From NCBI RefSeq assembly GCF_008271745.1, contig NZ_VKKZ01000010.1, positions 310,001-374,000 on the forward strand: a stretch of DNA of 64,000 nucleotides. The letters run 5' to 3'. This document shows, one piece after another, positions 45,831 to 55,174 of the stretch; positions within the stretch are counted from its first letter, which is position 1, and every line of letters starts with the position of its first letter. The stretch comes from Rufibacter glacialis. Its GTDB lineage: Bacteria; Bacteroidota; Bacteroidia; Cytophagales; Hymenobacteraceae. The notes under the pieces were generated by a model that had not been told where the DNA came from, made no database searches, and was given only the letters and a program-made list of their open reading frames with translations. The position numbers and the translations under genes were made by a program.

Positions 45831-47255
45831 TCAGGCGGTTTGGGTTTTAGGCCCCTTTTCGGGAAAAACGCCCTGAAACGAAGCCAGGAGGTGGGCCGCC
45901 AGTTCCTGGGCCTGCTCCCTGAGTTCGGGCACGGCGTTGGACTCCCACAGTTCCCCGCGCAACGAGGCCCCCAGGGTGAACAGGCCCGGCGTGACGGAGC
46001 CACCTGGCTGCCGTACCTGGTAAAGGCCATCGGTTTCCAAGCCCATGCCCATAGGGTGCGGCGAAATGAGTTTCTGTGCCAGCAGTGACCTAACCAACGG
46101 GTCTGGGATAGCAGCGTAGTTGAGTTGCGGCCCCGTGCAGTTGAGGACCCGGTGCGCCCACCGCGTCTCTGTTCCCCTGCTGGTTTTCACCTGTACCTGC
46201 ACCCCCGTCTCATGCGACGTTACTGCCTCTATCTGGCCCGGTACAATCTCCAAGATCCCTTCTGCGATGGCTTCCTGGATTCTTTGGTGCACCTGGGGCG
46301 GGAGCCGGTGCCGTACGACTGCCCAGAGAGACCCCAGCTTCTTGCTGAACCTGATCTTGTCTGCGCAGGAAAAGCGCTTCCAGAGGTCCTGGGTCTGAGA
46401 CCGCAGGCCATTGACCAGGTTTTCCCAGTGGCCGGGTTCTGCCTGGCGCAGGTGGGTTTTGAAGTGCCGCAGTACCTCCAGCAGCGTGGTAGCCTGGGCC
46501 ACCCGGGCGCTGAAGGCAAGGTCAGGCACGGGTGTTTGGTACGGGAAAGGAAGGTAGCCATTGGTGGAGACCGCCGTGATCTTTCCGGTGAAGTTCTGGG
46601 TGAGCAGGGCCAGGATGATGTCAATGCTGGTGAGCCCGGTGCCAATCAGGAGAAGGGTAGGCGCCGGGGGCAGGTTTTGCCAGGCTTCTGGTTTCCAGGG
46701 ATTGGCTTCGTACAGATGCGGGGGTAGGGGCGGGGCGGCCGCCACACAGCGGAGGGGAGCGGGTAAAAAATTGCCCAGGGCCAATACCACCTGATCTGCT
46801 GAAACGGTTTCGCCGGTCTTGAGCCGGAGGTGAAACGGACGTTGAGCGCCGGGAGTATGCCGCAGGTCCTCTACCCGCTGCTCTACCACCTGGCAGGTGC
46901 TTTTGCCGGCGGGGCGGGCAATGGCCTGGGAGAGGAGCTGGTGCAGGTACCGGCCATACAATTGACGGGGCATGAACGAAACCGCCAGTTCCTCAGGCGT
47001 ATGCCCGGCATAAGCGGGTTCCTGCAAAAGCCACTCCACAAAATGGTTGGGTTCGTCTGGCAAGGCGCTCATGCGGCCTGCGTGCACATTGAGCAGGAAG
47101 GTATCTTGGTCAGCGGAGTAGGCGATTCCTTTTCCGGTAGGATACCCTTCATTGAGCAGCACCACCTCTACCTGGCACTGCTGCTGCCTGAGCAAATGCA
47201 CGGCTACCATGGTGCCGCTGAACCCTCCTCCAATAATCGCGATGACGTGCCGCAT
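45831..47255 (-). CDS. FAD/NAD(P)-binding protein (YdhS-like)
   Basis: A 474-residue flavoprotein-like oxidoreductase of the PF13454 type. The dinucleotide motif AIIGGGFSGTMVAVHLL is at residues about 6-22, followed by LNVHAGRMSALPDEPNHFVEWL, which is characteristic. A second nucleotide motif (LLIGTGLTSIDIILALL) is near residue 206. Reaction unknown. The last 13 or so codons coincide with a copy of the dispersed palindrome, so the C-terminal tail is probably not conserved in function. Confidence 0.82.
   Translation of the reverse strand: MRHVIAIIGGGFSGTMVAVHLLRQQQCQVEVVLLNEGYPTGKGIAYSADQDTFLLNVHAGRMSALPDEPNHFVEWLLQEPAYAGHTPEELAVSFMPRQLYGRYLHQLLSQAIARPAGKSTCQVVEQRVEDLRHTPGAQRPFHLRLKTGETVSADQVVLALGNFLPAPLRCVAAAPPLPPHLYEANPWKPEAWQNLPPAPTLLLIGTGLTSIDIILALLTQNFTGKITAVSTNGYLPFPYQTPVPDLAFSARVAQATTLLEVLRHFKTHLRQAEPGHWENLVNGLRSQTQDLWKRFSCADKIRFSKKLGSLWAVVRHRLPPQVHQRIQEAIAEGILEIVPGQIEAVTSHETGVQVQVKTSRGTETRWAHRVLNCTGPQLNYAAIPDPLVRSLLAQKLISPHPMGMGLETDGLYQVRQPGGSVTPGLFTLGASLRGELWESNAVPELREQAQELAAHLLASFQGVFPEKGPKTQTA
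45844..45879. repeat. Dispersed palindrome, copy 16, inside the coding sequence
   Basis: GTTTTAGGCCCC and CGCCCTGAAAC around TTTTCGGGAAAAA. It provides the C-terminal codons (SFQGVFPEKGPKT) of the FAD protein. Confidence 0.6.
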
Positions 47256-47363
47256 GCCCCGGTGACTGGTTTAAGAAGAAACAAAAAAGGATTCCTTTGG
47301 TATCGGGTACTAGTACGCCCAACCAAGAAATCCTCCTACGTAGAAAATCCTTATTCGCTCCGT

Positions 47364-47401
47364 GTTTCAGGCCTTTCTTCCTGAAAACAGGTCTTAAACG
47401 C
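47364..47401. repeat. Dispersed palindrome, copy 17 (after MoxR gene)
   Basis: GTTTCAGGCCTTTC and GAAAACAGGTCTTAAACG, touching the MoxR stop codon. A probable 3' end of the PpiC-SurA-MoxR transcript. Confidence 0.6.
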
Positions 47402-48366
47402 TACAGCAGCCCCTTAATGATCTGCTCTACGGTAATGCCCTCGGCCTCGGCCTTGAAATTGCGCACCAAACGGTGACGCAGGATAGGCACGGCAACAGCC
47501 TGCACGTCTTCAATGTCTGGCGAGTATTTGCCCCTGATGAGGGCGTTGCATTTGGCGCCCATGATCAGGTGCTGCGAAGCCCGCGGGCCGGCGCCCCATT
47601 CCAGGTACTGGTTAGTCTGTGGACCAGCCATGGCGGTTTCCGGGCGGGTTTTATGCACCAGTTTCACGGCGTATTCCACCACGTTGTCCGTCACGGGTAC
47701 GCGGCGCACTAATTGCTGGAAAGCGGTGATCTCCTCGGCATGCAAAACCACAGAGGGTGTATGAACGCGGTCACCGGTGGTGTTCTTCACTATCTGCAGC
47801 TCAGCCTCATAAGAAGGGTAGGAGAGCGAAATGTGGAACATGAAGCGGTCTAATTGCGCCTCGGGCAGGGGATAGGTTCCTTCCTGTTCAATGGGGTTCT
47901 GGGTGGCCAGTACAAAGAAAGGGCGCGGCAACTTGTAATGGTGGCCCGCTACTGTTACTGAGTATTCCTGCATGGCCTCCAGCAGGGCCGCCTGGGTTTT
48001 GGGAGGCGTCCGGTTGATCTCATCTGCCAAGACAATGTTGGCGAACACCGGGCCTTTCACGAACTGGAATTGCCGGTTATTGTCCAGGGTTTCGGAGCCC
48101 AGAATGTCTGAAGGCATCAAATCTGGCGTGAACTGCACCCGGTTGAAGGAGAGGTCCAGGGAGTTGGAGATGGTCTGGATCAGGAGGGTCTTGGCCAAAC
48201 CGGGCACCCCTACCAAAAGGCAATGCCCCTGACAAAAAACGGCAGTCAGCACCAGTTTCACCACTTCCTCCTGGCCAATGATGGTTTGGGAGATTTCAGC
48301 GGTTAAACGCTTGTAGGCTTGGTGAAGCGCGTCTGCAGCTTCTTTGTCAGAGGCAAAGGGAGGCAT
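47401..48366 (-). CDS. MoxR-family AAA+ ATPase
   Basis: Chaperone-type AAA+ ATPase of 321 residues. Walker A is in LLVGVPGLAKTLLIQ, Walker B in ANIVLADEINRTPPKTQAALLEAMQE, and sensor 1 in FVLATQNPIEQEGTYPLPEAQLDRF. MoxR proteins usually help insert cofactors or assemble envelope complexes together with VWA proteins, but here no VWA gene follows. The gene is 11 bases after a SurA-like isomerase gene, so an envelope-biogenesis role is inferred. Confidence 0.93.
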   Translation of the reverse strand: MPPFASDKEAADALHQAYKRLTAEISQTIIGQEEVVKLVLTAVFCQGHCLLVGVPGLAKTLLIQTISNSLDLSFNRVQFTPDLMPSDILGSETLDNNRQFQFVKGPVFANIVLADEINRTPPKTQAALLEAMQEYSVTVAGHHYKLPRPFFVLATQNPIEQEGTYPLPEAQLDRFMFHISLSYPSYEAELQIVKNTTGDRVHTPSVVLHAEEITAFQQLVRRVPVTDNVVEYAVKLVHKTRPETAMAGPQTNQYLEWGAGPRASQHLIMGAKCNALIRGKYSPDIEDVQAVAVPILRHRLVRNFKAEAEGITVEQIIKGLL

Positions 48367-48377
48367 AAATGGGTGCG

Positions 48378-49730
48378 TTAGTCGTCTAAACTACAGGATT
48401 TGAAGTCAGGCACAATGTCCACAAACACCGTGTCTTTGTTTTTCTCAAACCAGTCCGCGATAGCCCGGTTGCGTTTGTCGGCCAGGGCCGCCGCCGCAAT
48501 CTTCTGGTAATCATCCCGCATGTTGGCTTGGTGCGGAGGCGTCTTTGATTTGAGGTAAAGGATGCGCAGGGCTTCTTTTCCGTCTTCGGTGCGGTAAGGA
48601 AGCGGCTTGCTGATAGAACCTACCTGCAGCGTGTCAATCACGAAGAAGATGGAAGGGTCTACTTTGTCTACCGGTATGTAGGTGGTAGGGCTGCCGGGCA
48701 GGGTGATCATGCCGCCGTTTCCTTTGGTAGCCATGTCATCTGAGAAATCTTTGGCTGCTTTGGCAAAAGACAAGCTGTCTTTCATGACAAGCGCCCGGAT
48801 GCTGTCTAACTGCTGGGCCGTTTGCTGCATGTCTACCTGTGCGGTGGCGGGTTTGATGAGGATGTGGCGGGTATTGAACTCCTCGCCACGACGCTCCAGC
48901 AACTGGATGATGTGGTACCCGAACATAGACTCAATCACGGGAGAGGTCTCACCGGGCTGCAGTTTCAGGGCTGCTGCCTCATACTCCGGTACCAGCTCGC
49001 GTTTCTTGAAGAAGCCCAGCTCTCCGCCCTGTGCCCCGGAACCTGGGTCCTGGGAAAATTGGCGGGCCAGGGCCGCGAAGTCTTCTCCGGCCAGAATGCG
49101 TTTCCTAAGATCCTCCAGTTGTGCTTTGGCGGCCTGTTTCTGGGCATTGCCCACCTGCGCGATCTTCACGATCTGACCTACTTCCACCTCGGTGGAGAAA
49201 TAGGGAAGGCTGTCTTTGGGAATCCGGTTGAAATACTGCTGTACCTCTTTGGGGGTTACCTTGATTTTACCGGCAATCTCGCGTTCCATCTGCTGTACCG
49301 TGAGCTGCTCTTTGAGGCTACGGCGAATATCACTTCTGATCTCGCTCATAGACTTGTTGTAGTAGGCCTCCAGCTTATCGGCGCCGCCGATCTGGGCAAT
49401 CATGCTGTTCAAACGGCCATCCAGTTCACCCGTAACCCGGCTTTCATCCACCACCACAGAGTCCACCTCGGCGCGGGCCAAGAGGAGTTTGTTCTGTACG
49501 AGTGACCGCAAAATATCACAGCGCAGGGTAGGGGATTTGTACCCCTGGCCTACGGCATTGGCATGCTGGAACTCCAGTTCTGAGCGTAAGATGATGTGCC
49601 CACCCACCTTAGCCACAATGTTATCTATCAACGTGGCCTGCTGGGCTTCAGCGCGTGGAGCAGAGGTAGCCAGCACGCCCACCAGAAGGAGGCACTTGAA
49701 GAAAGAAGAAAAAGAAATGCTGATTTTCAT
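48378..49730 (-). CDS. SurA-like periplasmic peptidylprolyl isomerase
   Basis: Periplasmic chaperone/isomerase for outer-membrane proteins. A signal peptide ends near APRAEAQ. A SurA N-terminal-like helical region (IDNIVAKVGGHIILRSELE) comes first, followed by two parvulin (PpiC) domains: one near residues 180-280 with GGELGFFKKRELVPEYEAAALKLQPGETSPVIESMFGYHIIQL, and a second after NTRHILIKP. The 450 residues match bacterial SurA in size. Gene order with MoxR and PpiC suggests co-expression. Confidence 0.9.
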   Translation of the reverse strand: MKISISFSSFFKCLLLVGVLATSAPRAEAQQATLIDNIVAKVGGHIILRSELEFQHANAVGQGYKSPTLRCDILRSLVQNKLLLARAEVDSVVVDESRVTGELDGRLNSMIAQIGGADKLEAYYNKSMSEIRSDIRRSLKEQLTVQQMEREIAGKIKVTPKEVQQYFNRIPKDSLPYFSTEVEVGQIVKIAQVGNAQKQAAKAQLEDLRKRILAGEDFAALARQFSQDPGSGAQGGELGFFKKRELVPEYEAAALKLQPGETSPVIESMFGYHIIQLLERRGEEFNTRHILIKPATAQVDMQQTAQQLDSIRALVMKDSLSFAKAAKDFSDDMATKGNGGMITLPGSPTTYIPVDKVDPSIFFVIDTLQVGSISKPLPYRTEDGKEALRILYLKSKTPPHQANMRDDYQKIAAAALADKRNRAIADWFEKNKDTVFVDIVPDFKSCSLDD

Positions 49731-49842
49731 GGTATTCTTTATAGCAGTTGCTCTCTATACAACCGCTTCTCTTGCAAAATAGTATGAGTCGTAAACAGAC
49801 AAAGCTAGGTAAACGGCTGCATTAAATAAAACTTCTGCCGGC

Positions 49843-52128
49843 TTACTTCTGAATAAGCTTCTGCACCTCTTGCTGGTTCACGCTGATGGGGTATTTCTGA
49901 CGCAGTTCCTTGATCCACTCCTGCTCCAGGTAGGTTTGGTAGTCAGAGATCACCGTGCCTCTGATCTCGTTCAGTTTCTTAGGGGCTGGGGGTTCCACGG
50001 CCTCAATCCTGATCCAGATGGCCCGGCCGTCTTGGGTGAGGGTATGGGTGCCCGGTTTCCAGTCTACCGTGTCCAGCAGCTTGTTCTCGCCGCGTTGGGA
50101 CTTGCGGGAAGTCACCTGCAGGGCCAGCGGGCTGTTCTGGTTTATCTGTTCGGCCAGTGCCTGCACATCAGAGGTGAATAACCTAAGGGCTACCCGGCGG
50201 GCACCGGTGGCCCGACCTGTGGCTGGAACCGTCTGCAGGCTGGCCGCAGGGGCGCCTTTCTGTTGCAGGTACTCTACCACCGCCGCGGCCCGGCGGGCCG
50301 CCAGGCCGGCGTTCTTCTTGTTAGCCGCCTCCCGGGCGTCGGCGTAGCCGGTTACCTCCAGGGTAAGGCTGGTGTCTACCTGCAGGGCAGCGGCCAACTG
50401 GTCTAACTGCGCCGTAGCTGCTTTGGAAAGCGTGGTACTACCTGCCATAAAGGTGAGGTCTGGTTGCTTAAGTCGGGTAGCCGGGAACTTGCCGGAGGCC
50501 AATAGTTTCTGGGCCTGGTCAAGTACTGCTGGGCTGGCAGCGCTCAGGATAGTGGCCTGTGCTCGCTCGCCCCACATGTATTTGCTTTGGTTCGCGGCGA
50601 AGAAGGCTTTCAGACCTACCGTGTCTTCCACGGCTTTGGCCCATACTTTCTCCTCCATGAGCTGGAACAGCAAAATGCCGTCATGGTACTCATTCACCAG
50701 CATGCGGTAGTCTTTGTGTTTCTCCTCCAGATGCTCGCGCTCGTAGTTAAACAGGCTGTTTTCCACGAAACGGTCATAAAGCAGGTTCATGGCGTGGGCC
50801 GGCGACGCATTCTGGCGCGGGCGCTGGTTTTCCTCCACGTAGGTGGCAAAGGTGCCTACCGTGTACGGCCGGCCGTTGATGGTGAAAAGCGTGGCGGTGG
50901 GTAGGTTCTTGGGTTCGGCAGGAACCACGAATTTCCATTTTCCGGCCAGTAAGGTAGAATCAGCTAGCTTCAGGGCCGCCGCCTTGATGGCAGGGGTCTC
51001 CTGGAATTTATTCTCTGTCTTGATGCGGCGCAGGAAAGCGGCCTTGTTCAGTTCAGAGCGGGAGTCTTTCGCAATCCGGTTCCGGAGCGAGGTTTCCATC
51101 TCTTCATAGGTAGGCAGTTCTTTGCGCTCCAGCAATTTGATGATGTGCCAGCCGTAGGCGGTCTGTACGGGCGGGGTGATTGCGCCCGGCTGGGCCAGGG
51201 CAAAGGCGGCTTCCTCAAACGAGGGAATCATGCGGCCGGTGCCAAACCACGGCAACTCGCCGCCGTTGTCAGCGGAGGCGGCGTCTTCAGAGAACTGGGA
51301 CGTGAGTTTGTTCCAGTCTTCCTTGCGCAGAACGCGGCTGTAGATTTCGTCAATTTTCCGCTTGGCCACCAGGGAATCGGCTTTAGGCAAGCCTTGCTGG
51401 GCCCGCACCATGATGTGGGCCACCCGTATCTCTCCCTGGGCCGGGCGTACTTCGTTTACTTTGATGAGATGGTACCCGAAACGGGTTCTCACGGGCTGGG
51501 AAATCTGCCCCATCGGCGTGTTGTAGGCGGCGTTCTCAAAGGGATACACCATCTGCAGGGCCGTGAAATACCCCAGGTTGCCGTTGTTCTCCCGCGCGGA
51601 GGGATCTTCTGAGAATTGTTGGGCCAGGGACTCAAACGAGGTGCCATTCACCGCCTGCTGCCGGTATCCCATGATTTTCTGGAAAGCTGCCAGAGTGTCT
51701 TTGGGATCAGCTTCCATGTCTACCGTGACCAGAATATGGGTGGCGTTCACCTCTTTTTTCAGGCGCTCGTAGGCTTCGCGCACCAGTTGGTCGGTTACAC
51801 TCTTCTCGGTGAGGAACGGCTGCGCTAACTGCTCTTTGTAGCCTCCCAATTCGGTCTTGAAAGCCTGCGTGGTGTCTAAGCCGCGGCTTTTGGCCTCTGC
51901 CACCTTCAGCTTGAAGTTGGTGTAGAGGTCCAGGTACTCCTGCACGCTGGCGCTGGAGAAGGCGCTGTCACTGCTGCTGTTGTTTTTCTCATAGACATAC
52001 GAGAACTCAGAAACAGGTACTTTCTCTGGGCCAATGGTGAGCAGAACGGGTTCAGTGGCCTTCTTAGGGGAGGTACACTGGAATAGCAGCAGGGCGCTTA
52101 AGCCCACATACAAAGAGGATACTCGCAT
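49843..52128 (-). CDS. Lipoprotein with two PpiC domains and an OmpA-like domain
   Basis: A 761-residue envelope isomerase. The signal peptide has a lipobox-like LLLFQC, so it is probably membrane-anchored. Two parvulin domains follow, containing NNGNLGYFTALQMVYPFENAAY (about residues 180-210) and NGGELPWFGTGRMIPSFEEAAF (about 290-320). Further on, residues about 555-680 read as an OmpA-like peptidoglycan-binding fold: LTLEVTGYADAREAANKKNAGLAARRAAAVVEYLQQKG. The ATG at 52128 is used instead of a TTG four codons earlier. The OmpA-type insert is unusual for this family. Confidence 0.85.
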   Translation of the reverse strand: MRVSSLYVGLSALLLFQCTSPKKATEPVLLTIGPEKVPVSEFSYVYEKNNSSSDSAFSSASVQEYLDLYTNFKLKVAEAKSRGLDTTQAFKTELGGYKEQLAQPFLTEKSVTDQLVREAYERLKKEVNATHILVTVDMEADPKDTLAAFQKIMGYRQQAVNGTSFESLAQQFSEDPSARENNGNLGYFTALQMVYPFENAAYNTPMGQISQPVRTRFGYHLIKVNEVRPAQGEIRVAHIMVRAQQGLPKADSLVAKRKIDEIYSRVLRKEDWNKLTSQFSEDAASADNGGELPWFGTGRMIPSFEEAAFALAQPGAITPPVQTAYGWHIIKLLERKELPTYEEMETSLRNRIAKDSRSELNKAAFLRRIKTENKFQETPAIKAAALKLADSTLLAGKWKFVVPAEPKNLPTATLFTINGRPYTVGTFATYVEENQRPRQNASPAHAMNLLYDRFVENSLFNYEREHLEEKHKDYRMLVNEYHDGILLFQLMEEKVWAKAVEDTVGLKAFFAANQSKYMWGERAQATILSAASPAVLDQAQKLLASGKFPATRLKQPDLTFMAGSTTLSKAATAQLDQLAAALQVDTSLTLEVTGYADAREAANKKNAGLAARRAAAVVEYLQQKGAPAASLQTVPATGRATGARRVALRLFTSDVQALAEQINQNSPLALQVTSRKSQRGENKLLDTVDWKPGTHTLTQDGRAIWIRIEAVEPPAPKKLNEIRGTVISDYQTYLEQEWIKELRQKYPISVNQQEVQKLIQK

Positions 52129-52259
52129 AGGTGTCAGCAAAATGCAGGATGCCCAGGAAAGGCACCCCTAACATGATGCAATTTTACTCATTTTTTTGGA
52201 GAGAACAGGCTACTATTGAAAAACATAGTGCCCAGGAAACGGGTGCACAATACCCCGTT

Positions 52260-52299
52260 CCGTTTCAGGCATCTTTTGCACAAAACAGGCCTGAAACGG
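52260..52299. repeat. Dispersed palindrome, copy 18 (near-consensus)
   Basis: CCGTTTCAGGC and GCCTGAAACGG pair at the ends, with ATCTTTTGCACAAAACAG in the middle. It lies 35 bases past the RsbW-like gene stop on the minus strand, so it is a likely 3' end of that operon. Confidence 0.7.
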
Positions 52300-52333
52300 T
52301 TTTTATTGTGTGAAAAGAAAAAATACCTGGACG

Positions 52334-52750
52334 CTAGGCCAGGTATTTGTACATGCGGCAGATGTTGGTGGACCCTTGCACGCTGTATTCTACTTTGTCC
52401 ATGATGCGGTTCACCAGCGCCACGCCTACCCCTCCTTTTTTGCCCGCCCGTATGTTGTCATGGATGTTAGGCTCTTTGTAGTTGGCCTGCACAAAGGGGG
52501 TGCCATTGTCTTCCAGTTCAATCACGATCTCTTGCTTGCCGTGATGAATGGTCAGGCAAAGGTTTTTCCGGCTGTCTTCCTGGTTGGAATGGATGATGAG
52601 GTTGGCACAGATCTCATCTACGGCCAGAATGATTTGGTTTAACGTGATCTCAGACAAATGGACAGGCGTGAGGGTATCCGTCACGAAGGCGCGGATGAGC
52701 TTAAGGTTCTTCCTGTCACAGCTGACCCTGATCCTGTTAGTCATTGGCAA
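52334..52750 (-). CDS. RsbW-like serine kinase / anti-sigma factor
   Basis: GHKL-type ATP-binding protein of 138 residues, as in anti-sigma kinases such as RsbW. The N-box ILAVDEICANLIIHSNQ and the glycine-rich GKKGGVGVALVNRIMDKV are visible; the GTPF region lies between. It would phosphorylate the STAS protein encoded just upstream, with which its gene overlaps. The sigma factor it might hold is not in the window. Part of a three-gene partner-switching module. Confidence 0.85.
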   Translation of the reverse strand: MPMTNRIRVSCDRKNLKLIRAFVTDTLTPVHLSEITLNQIILAVDEICANLIIHSNQEDSRKNLCLTIHHGKQEIVIELEDNGTPFVQANYKEPNIHDNIRAGKKGGVGVALVNRIMDKVEYSVQGSTNICRMYKYLA

Positions 52751-53075
52751 TGGTCACAGCTTCTTCATAAGAAGAGACAATGGTCATTAGCAGGTCTAAA
52801 CCCAGAATCTCAAAGACGTTGCGTACTTTCTCCTGCATGTTGAAGAAAATCAACTTGATCTGGGCATCTTCAAAGCGCTGTAAATGCGAGATGAACACCC
52901 CTAGACCCGCCGAGGAGATGTAATTGAGGTTCTTGCAGTCAACCAAGATCTTGCCAAACATCATGATGCTGGGGTTGGAAAGTTCTTCATCCAGCAGCAC
53001 AGAGGAGCTGGCGTCTAATTCACCATCTAAGCTGATGGTGATCGTGTTGTCGGTTATGGTATGTTTTATTTTCAT
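52737..53075 (-). CDS. STAS-domain anti-sigma factor antagonist (RsbV-like)
   Basis: A 112-residue STAS protein that binds and releases the anti-sigma kinase when unphosphorylated. The fold is seen from ITISLDGELDASSSVLLDEEL to ILVDCKNLNYISSAGLGVFISHLQRF. The expected phosphoserine is Ser54 or Ser55 in YISSAGLG. Overlaps the kinase gene by 14 bases and follows the phosphatase gene by 20. Confidence 0.92.
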   Translation of the reverse strand: MKIKHTITDNTITISLDGELDASSSVLLDEELSNPSIMMFGKILVDCKNLNYISSAGLGVFISHLQRFEDAQIKLIFFNMQEKVRNVFEILGLDLLMTIVSSYEEAVTIAND

Positions 53076-53095
53076 CGTGCTTCTTTACGAATCAT

Positions 53096-55174
53096 CTATT
53101 TATTAGGTTGACGCTGTTTGAACTTGATCACCAGCAGGGTTTGGTCGTCATGCAGGATGTCGCTGCTGAAGTCGTTGACATCGTTGATGATGGCGCTTTT
53201 GATGTCCTCGGCCTCTAGGTGGTAGGTTTGGGAGAGCATGTACTTCAGGCGCTCCTCGCCATACTCATCTTGCCGGGTGTTACGGGCTTCCACAATCCCA
53301 TCGGTGTAGATGACCATCACGTCATTGGGGTTGTAGTCATAGTGCAGCCGGTGAATGCGCTTGGCGTAGGAGGGGTCTCTGATGATGCCTAGCCCCAGAC
53401 CCTCCGTCTGGAAATAGAACGTATCTTCCATCATAGAGTTGTAGTAAAGCGTATGGCAATGGCCCGCGCGGGCAAAAGAAACGCCTTGCATCTCATAATC
53501 AATGATGTATAGCGCAGAGGTGATAAACGAGGTGCGTTCCAGGCAACGGCTCAGGGCGCTGTTGGCCTGCACCATGAACTCATCTGGCAGTAAATCCTGC
53601 TGCATGAGCCCGTGGAAGATCCCTTTCATCTGGGCCATGTGGAACGCCGCCGAGATTCCTTTCCCAGACACGTCGCCAATGATGATGGCAATCCGGGACT
53701 TGCTCAGTTGCAGGTAATCATAGAAGTCACCGCCTACTTCTTTGGCCGCCTGTGAGTATGTACTTATGTCAAACCAGGTGTCGGCGGGAAATGTTTTGGG
53801 GTTCAGGCGGTCCTGGACCAGGGTAGCAATCTTGAGTTCCTCTTTGTAGCGCTCGTTCTGCAACGATTCCTGCATGAGGCGCAGGTTCTCAATGGTGAGC
53901 ACGGTCTGGTTCGCAAAGGATTGCACCACGCTCACCGTGTCTGGGTCAAAACCCTGCTCTACCTCCAGCAAAAGGTACAGGTAGCCGTAACGCCGCTTGG
54001 TAGAGAACAAGGGAACCACCAGCAAGGAAAGGTACGGGCTGTTGAGGCTCTTGAAGACAGGGTCCAGGTGCAGGTCTCCGTTTAGAAAGACGGTCTCAGC
54101 CGCTGATCTGTCCAGTTCCTGCGCCCGCATCAGCATTTCTTTCACCAGAGCCTGCACCTGCGCGTCTACGGGGTTTCCTGTGACCTGTGACGTGTCCAGA
54201 TGCGTCTCGTCATTGATCTCCAGCCAGGCCGCGTCTGCCCCAGAGGCCTTGATAGCGCTCTCAAACAGCATGTTGTATACTTCTTCCTCACTCTGGCCTT
54301 GTTGTATGATGTGGCTCAGGCGTTGGAAGCTCAACAAGTCGGCGTTTTTCTGCTCAAAAACCCGGGAAGTAGGCAAACTGAAAAGGGCCACCAGCAAAGA
54401 AGCCAGCGCGTACAGCAGCACAAACGCCAGCGTGAGGAGGATAAACGGGTTGTCTGTATAGTCTACTACCAGGTCTGGGGAATCCGCGTAGCGGAAAAGG
54501 AAGTTCGCGAACAAGGTGCCGGAGGCCATGATGGCGGTCAGGAGCAGGATGCAGCCCCATTTCTTGTCCAGGGTCAGGAACGCGACCCACCGCTGGTGCA
54601 CGCTCAGGTACAGGCAGTAGGCCAGGAGCAAGGCCAGGTCCAGGATGAGGAAGATGTGGTTCATGTACTCCACATTGAACAAGGGCACCAACAGGGACAG
54701 GAACACCAGAATCTCAAACCACTTCCATTGGCTCTGGATGTCTTTGGTTTTGTGGTAGAGAATCAGTTGCCGCCAGGTGTAGAACCCTTTGCCCAGGAAA
54801 TAAACCAATAGCCCAAAGAGCACCTGGTAGAAGATGTCTAGCAGGTAGGGGCTGGTAAACCACCGTTGGTTCAGGTCTGGGTAGGCCACGTACAGTAACA
54901 CGCACACATAAGCCCCCAAGCCCCCCTTTGCAAACAGAGACCACAGGGGGGCGGTGAATTCTGCGCTGCGCTGGACAGGCACATTTGTCCTATGGTACAG
55001 GAAAACCGAGAGGATGAAGATCACCGACAGCAGGTTGTTCAGGTAGGGGGCGGCCGCATTGGTTTCCCCTTCAAAGCCTTGGCGGGCCAGAAGCAAGACG
55101 TTCACCAACAGCAATACCCAGCTCACGCATCCGGAAAGAAAAGTTAACCGCTTGAATCTTGTGTCTAGGGGCAT
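53096..55174 (-). CDS. Membrane PP2C (SpoIIE/RsbU-like) phosphatase with GAF-like domain
   Basis: A 692-residue signalling phosphatase that would dephosphorylate the STAS partner. About seven transmembrane helices span residues 1-265. A GAF-like sensor region lies near 290-430 (IQQGQSEEEVYNMLFESAIKASGADAAWLEI). The SpoIIE-type phosphatase domain (about 460-680) has GGDFYDYLQLSKSRIAIIIGDVSGKGISAAFHMA and the metal site in YTDGIVEARN. It is the first gene of the partner-switching module. Signal unknown. Confidence 0.9.
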   Translation of the reverse strand: MPLDTRFKRLTFLSGCVSWVLLLVNVLLLARQGFEGETNAAAPYLNNLLSVIFILSVFLYHRTNVPVQRSAEFTAPLWSLFAKGGLGAYVCVLLYVAYPDLNQRWFTSPYLLDIFYQVLFGLLVYFLGKGFYTWRQLILYHKTKDIQSQWKWFEILVFLSLLVPLFNVEYMNHIFLILDLALLLAYCLYLSVHQRWVAFLTLDKKWGCILLLTAIMASGTLFANFLFRYADSPDLVVDYTDNPFILLTLAFVLLYALASLLVALFSLPTSRVFEQKNADLLSFQRLSHIIQQGQSEEEVYNMLFESAIKASGADAAWLEINDETHLDTSQVTGNPVDAQVQALVKEMLMRAQELDRSAAETVFLNGDLHLDPVFKSLNSPYLSLLVVPLFSTKRRYGYLYLLLEVEQGFDPDTVSVVQSFANQTVLTIENLRLMQESLQNERYKEELKIATLVQDRLNPKTFPADTWFDISTYSQAAKEVGGDFYDYLQLSKSRIAIIIGDVSGKGISAAFHMAQMKGIFHGLMQQDLLPDEFMVQANSALSRCLERTSFITSALYIIDYEMQGVSFARAGHCHTLYYNSMMEDTFYFQTEGLGLGIIRDPSYAKRIHRLHYDYNPNDVMVIYTDGIVEARNTRQDEYGEERLKYMLSQTYHLEAEDIKSAIINDVNDFSSDILHDDQTLLVIKFKQRQPNK

